A stretch of DNA of 64,000 nucleotides from Rhizobium sp. Lineage in GTDB: Bacteria > Pseudomonadota > Alphaproteobacteria > Rhizobiales > Rhizobiaceae. The stretch lies in assembly GCA_019739215.1 (NCBI GenBank), contig JAHHDR010000032.1, positions 1 through 64,000 on the forward strand. Direction: 5' to 3'. The position numbers and the translations under genes are program-made. This document shows, piece by piece, positions 9,271-17,581 of this stretch; within the stretch, counting starts at the first letter, position 1, and each line of letters begins with the position of its first letter. Below the pieces are notes generated by a model that saw only the letters and a program-made list of their open reading frames with translations, searched no databases and had not been told where the DNA came from.

Positions 9271-10281
9271 TTACTGCGCCTGCCAGGCGTACCAGCGAGT
9301 GCCGATCTCGTCGCGGTGTTCCGCCCAGTAGTCCATGTCGGCATTGACCTGGGTCTCGGCCTGCATGTCGGGCAGTGTCTGGCGCAGTTCGCCGTCCATC
9401 AGCTCGGTCGAGCCGAGATTGATCGGCGCATAGCCGGTGGCGGTGGCGAAATTGGCCTGCGACATGGCGTCGGTGGCGTGCGCGATGAACTTCATCGCCG
9501 CGTCCTTGTTCTTGGTGCCCTTGGGCACGACCAGCGCATCGGCAGCGGTGATGTTGTTGGTCCAGGAGGTCTCGACGGTGACGCCGGTCGCGGCAAGCGC
9601 AGTGAGGCGACCATTCCAGAACGAGCCGAACGGCGCTTCGGCGGAAGCGAGAAGCTGCTGCGATTGCGCGCCGCTGTCCCACCAGATGATGTCACCCTTG
9701 ATCGTGTCGAGCTTCTTGAAGGCGCGGTCGAGATCGAGCGGATAGAGCTTGTCGGCGGCAACGCCATCGGCGAGCAGCGCCGCTTCGATCACGCCGGGCG
9801 CGGACCACTTGTAGAAGGCGCGCTTGCCGGGGAACTTCGCGGTGTCGAACACATCGGCCCAGGTCTTGGGGCAGGCCGCGACGGCGTCCTTGTTGCAGCC
9901 GATGACGAAGGAATAATAGAAGCTGCCGACCGAGAAATCGGTCACGAAGCGCGGGTCGAGCTTGGTCTTGTCGATGATCGTAAAGTCGAGCGGCTCGAGC
10001 AGGCCGAGCTTGCCGGCCTGAACGGCATAGTCGCCCTCGACGTCGACAACGTCCCAGGTGACATTGCCGGCTTCGACCATGGCCTTGATCTTGCCGTAGT
10101 CGGTCGGGCCGTCCTGGGTGACGGTGATCTTGGTCGCTTCGGTGAAGCCGTCGGCCCAATTGGTCTTCTGGGCATCCTGCGTGGTGCCGCCCCAGCTGGT
10201 GAACACCATGTCCTCAGCATGTGCGACCCCGGCGAAGCTGAAAGCCGCGGAGAGAAGCGCGATTGCAATCCTGTTTTTCAT
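9271..10281 (-). CDS. extracellular substrate-binding protein, PotD-like
   Basis: A 336-residue periplasmic binding protein with a Sec signal peptide (MKNRIAIALLSAAFSFAGVAHA, cut before EDMVFTSWGG). The mature start and internal motifs such as WDVVDVEGDYAVQAGKLGLLEP are typical of the spermidine/putrescine-binding (SBP_bac_8) family. I chose the ATG at 10281. The frame is open to 10470, but that stretch lacks any signal-like sequence. It is the first transporter gene after the NIPSNAP gene (37-base gap), so uptake and catabolic genes form one operon. The ligand should be the substrate of the monooxygenase and dehydrogenase genes upstream. Confidence 0.9.
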   Translation of the reverse strand: MKNRIAIALLSAAFSFAGVAHAEDMVFTSWGGTTQDAQKTNWADGFTEATKITVTQDGPTDYGKIKAMVEAGNVTWDVVDVEGDYAVQAGKLGLLEPLDFTIIDKTKLDPRFVTDFSVGSFYYSFVIGCNKDAVAACPKTWADVFDTAKFPGKRAFYKWSAPGVIEAALLADGVAADKLYPLDLDRAFKKLDTIKGDIIWWDSGAQSQQLLASAEAPFGSFWNGRLTALAATGVTVETSWTNNITAADALVVPKGTKNKDAAMKFIAHATDAMSQANFATATGYAPINLGSTELMDGELRQTLPDMQAETQVNADMDYWAEHRDEIGTRWYAWQAQ

Positions 10282-10318
10282 GTTCCCTTGTCCTTGTTGT
10301 GGTTGGTCTCGAAGTGGT

Positions 10319-10648
10319 TCAGGCAGGCGCAGTCCCGCCGAGCGGCGAGAAGGCCGCCGGCGACATGATCTTGTTGTCCGCGGTGACGATGAGATCGCGT
10401 ATCTTCGGCAGGAAGGCCTGCCAGGCCGGGTCGGCGCCGAGCCGCGCCCTTCGCGCCTGCCGGTCGTCAAGGCTCGAGAAACCCCAGATATGGACGATCT
10501 CGTTGATTGGGCCGATTTCGGAGGAGAAGTAACCGACCAGGTTGCCGAGATGCTTCTTCTGGATCGCGATGCCCTCCTCGCCGACCACCTTGAGGTAATC
10601 AGGGATGGCGCCGTTCTTCAGCCGGTAGGTGCGGATCTCGTAGAACAT
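10319..10648 (-). CDS. NIPSNAP family protein
   Basis: A 109-residue small alpha/beta-barrel (ferredoxin-like) protein starting MFYEIRTYRLKNGAIPDYL, the hallmark NIPSNAP opening, with EIVHIWGFSSLDDRQARRA in the middle. In bacteria such proteins accompany degradation genes for aromatic or heterocyclic compounds and their molecular role is poorly defined. It follows the aldehyde dehydrogenase by five bases and precedes the binding-protein gene. It is part of the GntR-controlled island. Confidence 0.85.
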   Translation of the reverse strand: MFYEIRTYRLKNGAIPDYLKVVGEEGIAIQKKHLGNLVGYFSSEIGPINEIVHIWGFSSLDDRQARRARLGADPAWQAFLPKIRDLIVTADNKIMSPAAFSPLGGTAPA

Positions 10649-10653
10649 CGGCC

Positions 10654-12117
10654 TCACCGCATCACGAAGGGATCGGGGAACGGATCGTCCGATGTCCGCA
10701 GCCAAACGGTCTTGGTCTTCGTATAGTCCAGTGCCGCCGCCAGCCCGCCCTCGCGACCCTGCCCCGACTGGCCGTAGCCGCCGAAGGGCGCGATCGGCGA
10801 GACGGCGCGGTAGGTGTTGACCCAGACGATGCCGGCGCGGATGCGCCTGACCATGCGATGGGCACGGCCGAGGCTGCGGGTGAAGACGCCGGAGGCGAGG
10901 CCGTAGGGCGTCGCATTGGCAAGCGCGACGGCTTCGTCCTCGGTGTCGAAGGACAGCACCGACAGGACGGGTCCGAAGAGCTCGGTTTCCACCGACGGAG
11001 CCTTGACCCCGTCGCAATCGAGGATAGTCGGCAGATAATAGAACCCTCCGCCGTCTCCAGCGCGACCGCCGGTCACGAGCTTCGCACCCGCGTCCAACGA
11101 GGCGGCAACGACCGCCTCGATATGCTGCCGCTGGCGCCGCGTGCAGAGCGGCCCGACCTCGGTCGCCATGTCGAGCGGAGCACCCAGTCGGATCGCCTCG
11201 GCCTTGGCCTTGAGCAGCCGGAGGAACCTGTCCTTGACCGAAGCCTCGATGATCAGCCGCGAGCCGGCGACGCAGCTCTGGCCGGTCGCGGCGAAGATGC
11301 CGGCGACCTGGGCATTGACGGCACTTTCGAGATCGGCGTCGGCGAACACGACGAAGGGCGACTTGCCGCCGAGTTCGAGCGAGGTCGAGGCGAGATTTTC
11401 CGCCGAGTTCCGAACCACCTGCGCTGCCGTCGAGGGGCCGCCGGTGAAGGCGATATGGTCGATGCCGGAATGCCGTGTCAGCGCGCTGCCGCAGGTCGGG
11501 CCGAAGCCGGTGATGACATTGACCACACCCTTGGGGAAACCAGCCTCATGGACCAGCCGGGCGAATTCCAGCATCGGCGCCGGGCCATCTTCCGAGGCCT
11601 TGACCACCACGGTGCAGCCGACCGCAAGCGCCGGGCCGATCTTGACGGCCGCGAGAAAGAGCTGGCTGTTCCACGGCACGATCGCCGCAACCACGCCGAT
11701 CGGCTCGCGCCGGGTCCAGACCTCCATGTCGGCCTTGTCGATCGGCAGGGTCGCGCCCTCGATCTTGTCGGCGAGGCCGGCGTAGTAGCGATAGTAATCC
11801 GCGACATAGGCGATCTGCGCCGAGGTCTCGCGAATGATCTTGCCGGTGTCCCGGGTCTCGAGTTCGGCCAGCCTGGGGGCATTGGCCTGCACGAGATCGG
11901 CGAGCCGGTAGAGCAGTTTTCCGCGCGCCGTGGCCGTCAGCGCCGGCCATGCGCCGGTCCAGAGTGCCCGTTCGGCTGCCTTCACGGCACGGTCGACATC
12001 GGCCTCACGCGCCTCGGGCATCGAGGCCCAGACCTCGCCGGTGGCGGGATCGATCGAGTCGAAACGACCAGAGCCTGCCTCAAATTCGCCGTCGATGTAT
12101 TGCTCGAAACTTTGCAT
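10654..12117 (-). CDS. aldehyde dehydrogenase family protein
   Basis: A 487-residue NAD(P)-dependent aldehyde dehydrogenase, full length for the family. The general-base glutamate lies in SLELGGKSPFVVF near residue 255 and the nucleophilic cysteine in TGQSCVAGSR near residue 290; PWNSQLF and FTGGPSTAAQ mark the cofactor site. The ATG at 12117 (MQSFEQYIDGEF) is seven bases after the LLM gene stop, so it is in the same operon. It presumably oxidises an aldehyde released by the monooxygenase/hydrolase steps to an acid. Confidence 0.92.
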   Translation of the reverse strand: MQSFEQYIDGEFEAGSGRFDSIDPATGEVWASMPEAREADVDRAVKAAERALWTGAWPALTATARGKLLYRLADLVQANAPRLAELETRDTGKIIRETSAQIAYVADYYRYYAGLADKIEGATLPIDKADMEVWTRREPIGVVAAIVPWNSQLFLAAVKIGPALAVGCTVVVKASEDGPAPMLEFARLVHEAGFPKGVVNVITGFGPTCGSALTRHSGIDHIAFTGGPSTAAQVVRNSAENLASTSLELGGKSPFVVFADADLESAVNAQVAGIFAATGQSCVAGSRLIIEASVKDRFLRLLKAKAEAIRLGAPLDMATEVGPLCTRRQRQHIEAVVAASLDAGAKLVTGGRAGDGGGFYYLPTILDCDGVKAPSVETELFGPVLSVLSFDTEDEAVALANATPYGLASGVFTRSLGRAHRMVRRIRAGIVWVNTYRAVSPIAPFGGYGQSGQGREGGLAAALDYTKTKTVWLRTSDDPFPDPFVMR

Positions 12118-12124
12118 CACCGCC

Positions 12125-13162
12125 TCACGCGAAAGCCGGCATGACATCGGCGAGGAAGCGCTCCAGCGACGCCTTCTTGCGCGCAAAGCTCATGCCGGTG
12201 TCGATCCAGAACGAATATTCGTCGTAACCCTGCTGCTCGTAGACCTTGAGCCGCCCGATCACGTCTTCGGCCGTGCCGATCGGCATGTTGGTGCGCATCT
12301 TCTCGGGCGACAGGTTCGGGTTGGCGGCCAGTTCTTCGTCGGTCAGCCGCTCGATCAGGCCCTGATGGATCGGCCGCTCGTTCTTGAACCAGGCAAAGAA
12401 GTAATTGTAATAGGTGCTGATCTCCTGTGCCGCCTGCGCGACATCGGCCTCGTCGGAGCCGACATAGGTGTGCTGCAGCAGCATGATCTTCGGGCGTTCG
12501 ATGCCGGTCGCCTTCTCGCAGGCGGCTTCAAAACGCTCCATCAGGCTGGCGATCTCGGCTTCGCCATTGGCGAGCGGCGTGCACTGGACATTGCAGCCAT
12601 TGGCGACCGCGAATTCATGGCTGTTGGGATCGCGCGCGGCGACCCAGATCGGCGGATGCGGCTGCTGCAGCGGCTTCGGCGCCGAGGTGGTCGCGGGGAA
12701 TGTCCAGAACTCGCCGTCATGGGCGTAGTCGCCCGCCCAGATGCCCTTGACCGCCGGGATGAGCTCGCGCATGCGCTGGCCCGCACCCCAGGCGTCGAGG
12801 CCGGGCAGCAGGCGTTCATATTCGAAACTGTAGGCGCCGCGTGCAATACCAATATCGAGCCGACCGTCGCTGATGATGTCCGTCATCGCCGCCTCGCCGG
12901 CCAGCTTGATCGGATGCCAGAAGGGCGCGATCACGGTGCCTGTGCCGAGCCGGACGTTCTTCGTGCGCCGCGCAAGATCGGCGATGGTGACGAAGGGATT
13001 CGGGGCGATGGTGAAGTCCATCGCATGGTGCTCACCGGTCCAGATCGCATGCATGCCGCCCTTGTCGGCGATCTCGCAAAGCTGGATGAACTCGTCATAG
13101 AGCTGCTTGTGGTTCTGGCTGGCATCGAGCCGTTCCATGTGGACGAAGAGCGAGAATTTCAT
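12125..13162 (-). CDS. LLM class flavin-dependent monooxygenase
   Basis: A 345-residue luciferase-like FMNH2-dependent monooxygenase. The N-terminal MKFSLFVHMERLD leads into a TIM barrel with WTGEHHAMDFTIAPNPF, RLGTGTVIAPFWHP and DIGIARGAYSFEYE, the usual flavin-site landmarks of the group. Such enzymes need reduced flavin from a partner, and a flavin reductase gene lies immediately upstream. I chose the ATG at 13162 because AAGGG sits eight bases before it; a GTG at 13171 is the alternative and would overlap the reductase stop. The likely role is oxygenative cleavage or hydroxylation of the imported substrate. Confidence 0.9.
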   Translation of the reverse strand: MKFSLFVHMERLDASQNHKQLYDEFIQLCEIADKGGMHAIWTGEHHAMDFTIAPNPFVTIADLARRTKNVRLGTGTVIAPFWHPIKLAGEAAMTDIISDGRLDIGIARGAYSFEYERLLPGLDAWGAGQRMRELIPAVKGIWAGDYAHDGEFWTFPATTSAPKPLQQPHPPIWVAARDPNSHEFAVANGCNVQCTPLANGEAEIASLMERFEAACEKATGIERPKIMLLQHTYVGSDEADVAQAAQEISTYYNYFFAWFKNERPIHQGLIERLTDEELAANPNLSPEKMRTNMPIGTAEDVIGRLKVYEQQGYDEYSFWIDTGMSFARKKASLERFLADVMPAFA

Positions 13163-13167
13163 GGGCG

Positions 13168-14091
13168 TCACCCTTTTGCGGCCACGGCGTGAACCCGGCC
13201 CTTTTCCTGATTGCCGACATAGACGCCGAAATTGCCCAGCGTGCTCTCGGCAGCATAGCGCTTGACGAGGTCACGCACCGCGGAATCGGAGATTTCGGCC
13301 AGCGGCGGTGCCTGGATCGGGAAGAAGCGGCCGCTCTTCGGCGCGCCCTTCCCGAGCGTCGCGCGGTAGACGACATGCTGCCGGCCGGTCTTGGTATCCT
13401 CGTAGACGGAGTAGAGCAGTCCGGGCCACAGAATCAGGCCGAGGTTCATATCGACGTGATCTTCGAGCGCCTCGAGGCCCTCGCTCTCTGCCTTCTCGAC
13501 AAAGGGCAATGTCCAGCCGCCGTTGCCGTCCTCGACCATCAGGATCTCGCCGTCGCGCTCGGCCACGACGCCAAGCAGCAGGCTGGCATCGGCATTGGCC
13601 AGCAGGGTCTTCTCGGCCAATGCCGGCGTGAAATAGCCACCCCGCGCATAACCGAGACCGGTCCTGCCGCTGTTGTCGAAACCTTCGACGCGGCCGATCA
13701 GGATCACATGGTCGCCGGCATCGACCAGCTCATGCATGGCGCAGTCGAACCAGGCGGCGACATTGGCGAAGACGGGCGAGCCGAACGGCCCGTTCTTCCA
13801 CGCCACGGCCGCGAACCGATCCTCGACCGGCCGGGCGAAGGTGTTGGACAGGTCCTTCTGGTCCTCGGCGAGAATATTGACCGCAAAGCCCTTCGCGCCG
13901 GTCAGCGTGGCATAGTTGCGCGAGGTCTTGGCCAGGCAGACCAGCAGCAGCGGCGGATCGAGCGACACGCTGGTGAAGGAATTGGCGGTGAAGCCGATCG
14001 GCGCACCCTCCTCGTTGTGCGTCGTGACCACGGTCACGCCGGTGAGGAAAGCGCCGAAAGCATCGCGGAGCGCCCTTGCATCAAATGTCAT
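13168..14091 (-). CDS. flavin reductase with C-terminal degenerate Nudix-like domain
   Basis: A 307-residue two-part protein. Residues 1-155 are a flavin reductase domain (FGAFLTGVTVVTT, PIGFTANSFTSVSLDPPLLLVCL, FAVNILAEDQ, DHVILIGRVE) that supplies FMNH2. Residues ~170-280 (LLGVVAERDGEILMVEDGNG onward) have the beta pattern and GGWTLPF of a Nudix fold, but the Nudix box is ruined: the positions for the catalytic REUXEE residues read D, H, M and N. This tail is probably non-hydrolytic and may bind a ligand or the monooxygenase. The start overlaps the hydrolase stop (ATGA). It is the obvious partner of the LLM monooxygenase downstream. Confidence 0.85.
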   Translation of the reverse strand: MTFDARALRDAFGAFLTGVTVVTTHNEEGAPIGFTANSFTSVSLDPPLLLVCLAKTSRNYATLTGAKGFAVNILAEDQKDLSNTFARPVEDRFAAVAWKNGPFGSPVFANVAAWFDCAMHELVDAGDHVILIGRVEGFDNSGRTGLGYARGGYFTPALAEKTLLANADASLLLGVVAERDGEILMVEDGNGGWTLPFVEKAESEGLEALEDHVDMNLGLILWPGLLYSVYEDTKTGRQHVVYRATLGKGAPKSGRFFPIQAPPLAEISDSAVRDLVKRYAAESTLGNFGVYVGNQEKGRVHAVAAKG

Positions 14092-14888
14092 GCTGCATCC
14101 CCCTGATTGAGCCAGGCATGGAGCGCCTCATTCACTGCATCAGGCGCCGTGAGGTTCACCATGTGGCGATGGCCTTCCATGACCAGTGCCCTGCCCTGCG
14201 GCGTGGCGGCGGCCATGTCCCGCGCCATGGCGGGTGTGGAATTCAGGTCGCCGTCGCCGGTCAGGAACAGGGCCGGGCAGCGGACTGTCGGCCAGCAGTC
14301 CGAATAGACCGCATCGCCGGTGGCAAAGGCACGATAGGCCGCCGCATAGCCGTCCGCATCGACCGTCCCGAGCAGCTCATGGACCAGCGCATAGGCTTCC
14401 GTATTTTTCTCCGCCTCGGAGAACCAGCGCGCCAGCGGCGCCTCGCGGTCGAAATTGCCGGTCATGATCTCGTCGGCGCGCGCCTCGACAGCCGCCCGGG
14501 CCGCGTCACTGCGGCGGTGGACGCCATTGAGCAGCGCGACACGCCTCACCTTTTCGGGCGCCGTGGCCACGATGCCGGTCGCGACCAGCGCGCCCATGGA
14601 ATGGCCGGCGACATTGACGGCCTCAAGGCCGAGTTCATCCAGCAGATGATCGAACCATTCGACGAAATTCTGCAGCAGCGGTTCGGCACCCAGCGGCGCC
14701 GAGAAGCCATGACCCGGCAGATCGACGGCGACGACGCGGAAATCCTCCGCCAGCCGCTCGATCTGCGGCGCCCAAGCTTCGATCCGCATCCCGACGCCGT
14801 GGATCAGGACGACGGTCTCGTCGCCGCGACCCCGGTCGAGAAAGGCGGCGCCGGACGGCGTCCTAGAGCGCTGCAGGGTTTGCAACAT
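14088..14888 (-). CDS. alpha/beta hydrolase
   Basis: A 266-residue alpha/beta-fold hydrolase. It shows the oxyanion region VVLIHGVGMRIEAW, then DLPGHGFS, the nucleophile elbow GHSMGA near residue 110 and the catalytic histidine in EGHRHMVN near the C-terminus. The ATG at 14888 (MLQTLQRSRTPSG) overlaps the end of the AA_synth gene by 26 bases; no better start follows. In the same operon as the LLM oxygenase, it recalls RutD or N-formylmaleamate deformylase, which act after ring opening by a monooxygenase. The substrate is not known. Confidence 0.88.
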   Translation of the reverse strand: MLQTLQRSRTPSGAAFLDRGRGDETVVLIHGVGMRIEAWAPQIERLAEDFRVVAVDLPGHGFSAPLGAEPLLQNFVEWFDHLLDELGLEAVNVAGHSMGALVATGIVATAPEKVRRVALLNGVHRRSDAARAAVEARADEIMTGNFDREAPLARWFSEAEKNTEAYALVHELLGTVDADGYAAAYRAFATGDAVYSDCWPTVRCPALFLTGDGDLNSTPAMARDMAAATPQGRALVMEGHRHMVNLTAPDAVNEALHAWLNQGDAA

Positions 14889-15465
14889 CGTGGCCCAAAT
14901 CCTTGAGGTCCTGGTAGCGGTCGCCGATGCGGTGATGCGGCCGGCCGCCGATCGACGCGCCGAGCGCCACGACGATCTCGTCGGCGGCCGGCGCATCCGG
15001 AATGGCGCACTGGATCGTGAGATAGTGCGAGCGGCGGCCCTCGTCGTTCTTGTCCATCAGCGGGATCATGATCGGCGCATTGGCCGGGCCTCGGGTGTTA
15101 CAGAAGGCGAGATAGGACTTGGCGCCGACGGCCGTCCGATAGTGATTGCCGAAGCGCAGCGTGTGGATCAGGGCCGAAGCATGCTCGATCTCGCCGTCGA
15201 GCCCGACCACGGCCGACTTTCCATAGCCCTCGACCACGGCGCCCGAGCCAGCGGTCTCGATGATCATTCTCGTCAGCAGTTCGCCCAGAACGGGGGCGAC
15301 GGTGTGGATCTCGGGCTTGAGGTCCTCGACATAGCCGCGCCCCGCCCACGGGTTCTTCACCACGGCCATGGCCGCGATCAAACGCAGCGGCGTCGGCGCC
15401 TGCCGGCCGCCCTCGATCAGCGTCGTCTCCACATGGAGCAGGGTCTTGCGAATGATCGCCGTCAC
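14863..15465 (-). CDS. amino acid synthesis family protein (DUF1185/AA_synth)
   Basis: A 200-residue protein of the PF06684 family, with ETAGSGAVVEGYGKSAVVGL and LAFCNTRGPANAPIMIPLMDKN as typical conserved blocks. The biochemical role of the family is not settled despite its name. I chose the GTG at 15465 because AGGAGG lies seven bases before it; a TTG at 15483 is an unlikely alternative. It is the first gene of the long minus-strand island and so the closest to the GntR operator. Family members often sit beside LLM monooxygenases and hydrolases, which suggests work on an amide- or imide-like intermediate. Confidence 0.85.
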   Translation of the reverse strand: MTAIIRKTLLHVETTLIEGGRQAPTPLRLIAAMAVVKNPWAGRGYVEDLKPEIHTVAPVLGELLTRMIIETAGSGAVVEGYGKSAVVGLDGEIEHASALIHTLRFGNHYRTAVGAKSYLAFCNTRGPANAPIMIPLMDKNDEGRRSHYLTIQCAIPDAPAADEIVVALGASIGGRPHHRIGDRYQDLKDLGHDVANPAAL

Positions 15466-15500
15466 CGGCTGTCCTCCTGTCAATTTGTCCTGTCATATGT

Positions 15501-15510
15501 TGGTATACCA
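15501..15510. promoter_or_regulatory. putative GntR/FCD operator TGGTATACCA
   Basis: A perfect ten-base palindrome TGGTATACCA, flanked by T on both sides, lies in the 99-base region between the divergent AA_synth and GntR genes. This form matches operators of FadR/UxuR-type GntR regulators. The position allows one site to control both the catabolic island and the regulator. This is a prediction from sequence only. Confidence 0.6.
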
Positions 15511-15564
15511 TAAGACCGCGTGTCAAGAGCTTGTGTTGAAGTTTTTTTACGGCTACAGGGAGAC

Positions 15565-16254
15565 ATGACCATGACCGCCGAGAATCTTGCGGCCCTCCGC
15601 ATCGAAACACCGCCCGCCACCCTGCGGGAAATCGCTCTCGACCGGATGCGGCGCGCGATCATCGGCGGACTGTTCGAACCCGGGCAGCGGCTGGTGGAAC
15701 GCACGCTCTGCGACCAGCTCGGCGTCTCGCGTTCGGTGATCCGCGAAGTCATTCGCCACCTCGAGGCGGAGGGACTGGTGGAGATGCTGGCCAAGCAGGG
15801 ACCGATCGTGGCCAGGCTCGGCTGGGACGATGCGCGCCAGATCTACGACATACGCGCCGCGCTCGAATCCACGGCGGTGTCCGATTGCGCCCGCATCGCC
15901 GACGAGACGGTCAAGGCGAAGCTCCGCAAGGCACTCGACGAACTCGACCGCAATTCAAGGCACAACTCTCCGCCCGGCATCCTCGATGCCACCACCGATT
16001 TCTACCAGACCATTTTCGAGGCAGGCGGGCACAACATCGCGTGGGACATCGTCAGCCGGCTCAACGGCCGCATATCCCGGCTGAGGGTGATGACGCTGTC
16101 GACGGAAAACCGCACCACATCGGGCCCGGCGCAGATCCGCAGGATCTTCGCCGCCATCGAGCGCAACGACCCCGAGGCCGCCGCCGAAGCCTGCCGTGCC
16201 CATGTCGCGGCCGCCGCCAAAATCGCCGAGGCACTGCTGAACAAGGCCGAATAG
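15565..16254 (+). CDS. GntR family (FadR/FCD) transcriptional regulator
   Basis: A 229-residue regulator. The winged helix is at residues ~20-85 (LREIALDRMRRAIIGGLFEP, LCDQLGVSRSVIREVIRHLEAEGLVE) and is followed by the all-helical FCD effector domain (IYDIRAALESTAV, DFYQTIFEAGGHNI). The ATG at 15565 has CAGGGAGAC before it, so the open extension to 15520 is discarded. It is divergent from the island of 6461-15465 and the palindrome at 15501-15510 is its likely operator. The expected behaviour is repression relieved by an acidic catabolic intermediate. Confidence 0.92.
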   Translation: MTMTAENLAALRIETPPATLREIALDRMRRAIIGGLFEPGQRLVERTLCDQLGVSRSVIREVIRHLEAEGLVEMLAKQGPIVARLGWDDARQIYDIRAALESTAVSDCARIADETVKAKLRKALDELDRNSRHNSPPGILDATTDFYQTIFEAGGHNIAWDIVSRLNGRISRLRVMTLSTENRTTSGPAQIRRIFAAIERNDPEAAAEACRAHVAAAAKIAEALLNKAE

Positions 16255-16451
16255 CGGAGCAGTGCCGACCCGAGGCAACGGGCAGGCCCCGATCGCACAG
16301 TCTGAAATCCGGGTCGCGAAGGGGCCGCGACGACGGCGGCCGGGTTGACTGGCTTCGCGCCAGACCGCACACTCCTGCACAAGCGAATGACGGCGCCACC
16401 GGCCACCGGCCCAGGCGTCGAAATTGGAGGTCTCATTCGCGGGAGGAACAG

Positions 16452-17315
16452 ATGACGGAATCCATCAGGCTCTTTCGGGGGCCGTTCGGGCATGTCTCTC
16501 TCCTGAATGTGGGCGGCAATCTCGTCACCCACGCGCATCAGGAGGTTCATATCGTGCTGTGGCTGGCCGGTGCCGCCGGCACGATGTCGGTCGGTGGCCG
16601 TTCCCTCGTTCCCGTGCCCGGCGTCGCCGTCGGCATCAACTCCTTCGAGCCGCACAACCACACATTTTCCGATGAGGAGATCCCCGGCCAGTTCCTGGCC
16701 TTCTACATCGACTGGGAATGGCTTGCCGCGCGCCGAGGCTTGCGCGCTGGCGTGCCGGCCTTCGCAGAGCCATCGATCGCGCTCGAACCCTGGCTTGCCG
16801 ACGCCGCGCGCCTGTTGCCCGACCGGCTGGTCGATGGCGATGACGACATGGTTGGCTACGAGGTCGAACGCCTGATCGATCACATCATGGATGCCGCCGA
16901 GGCCGCCCGTCCCAAAGACGGCAGCCATGTCTCCCGCGCCGCCAGCGATTTTCGCATCCGCAAGGCCTTGGCGCTGATGGAGGCCAATGTCGGCGAGCGC
17001 ATCTGCTTCGACGAAGTCGCCCGCGCCGTCGGCCTGTCGCGGCCGCATTTCTTCGCGCTGTTCAAGGAGCAGCTGAGCGTGACGCCGAATGTCTACTGGA
17101 ACACGCTGCGCATCGCCGAGGCCATGCGCTGCCTGGAATCGTCGGACGAGACGATGATCTCGGTCGCCTGTACCCTGGGCTTCACCTCCCAGGGCAATTT
17201 CTCCCGCTTCTTCCGCGAACATACGGGCGTGCCGCCCACCGTCTATCGCGAGGCGGCGAGCGAGGGACGGTTCGTGACGCCGCAGCGCGGTGGCGGCGCG
17301 ACGCTCTGTCCGTAA
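16452..17315 (+). CDS. AraC family transcriptional regulator
   Basis: A 287-residue protein. An N-terminal cupin-like sensor (THAHQEVHIVLWLAG, GINSFEPHNHTF) precedes a C-terminal AraC/XylS double helix-turn-helix of about 100 residues (ERICFDEVARAVGLSRPHFF, then ACTLGFTSQGNFSRFFREHTG). The ATG at 16452 is preceded by GGGAGGAACAG; the frame is open much further upstream but without coding sense. It is followed by a palindromic repeat and then the molybdenum hydroxylase operon on the same strand, which it may control. Confidence 0.9.
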   Translation: MTESIRLFRGPFGHVSLLNVGGNLVTHAHQEVHIVLWLAGAAGTMSVGGRSLVPVPGVAVGINSFEPHNHTFSDEEIPGQFLAFYIDWEWLAARRGLRAGVPAFAEPSIALEPWLADAARLLPDRLVDGDDDMVGYEVERLIDHIMDAAEAARPKDGSHVSRAASDFRIRKALALMEANVGERICFDEVARAVGLSRPHFFALFKEQLSVTPNVYWNTLRIAEAMRCLESSDETMISVACTLGFTSQGNFSRFFREHTGVPPTVYREAASEGRFVTPQRGGGATLCP

Positions 17316-17324
17316 GATCAACGT

Positions 17325-17446
17325 CCCTTCTCCCCTTGGGGAGAAGGTGGCCGAAGGCCGGATGAGGGGTTCCCTCAACCGTCGAGCATGCCTCTGAAAA
17401 CCCCTCATCTGCCCTACGAGCATCCTCTCCCCAAGGGGAGAAGGGA
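17325..17446. repeat. rhizobial palindromic repeat, TTCTCCCC family (copy 1)
   Basis: An inverted pair of modules: the left starts CCCTTCTCCCCTTGGGGAGA and carries GGCCGGATGAGGGGTT; the right reads ACCCCTCATCTGCCCT and ends with TCCCCAAGGGGAGAAGGG. The two outer hairpins and the inner GATGAGGGG/CCCCTCATC complement let the whole 122 bases fold back on itself. Related copies lie at 22691-22820 and 24921-25050. It is a dispersed REP/RIME-like element, here between the araC gene and the SRPBCC gene. Confidence 0.8.
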
Positions 17447-17581
17447 GCACCGTGCCGCGGCACTCCGGATACAGGTCCCCATTATCAGACTGACCGATAC
17501 ACCCACCAGACCCTCCGATAAGCGCCCCGCTCTCCTGTCCCTATCATCGCCTCATCCGGAGTCACGACAGGGAAACGAGCC

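Noticed and set aside
7759..10368. Very long plus-strand open frame opposite the transporter genes
   Set aside because: It is the antisense shadow of the high-GC permease and binding-protein genes; composition is His/Arg/Gln/Asp-rich with no domain, and the minus-strand genes have full motifs and ribosome sites.
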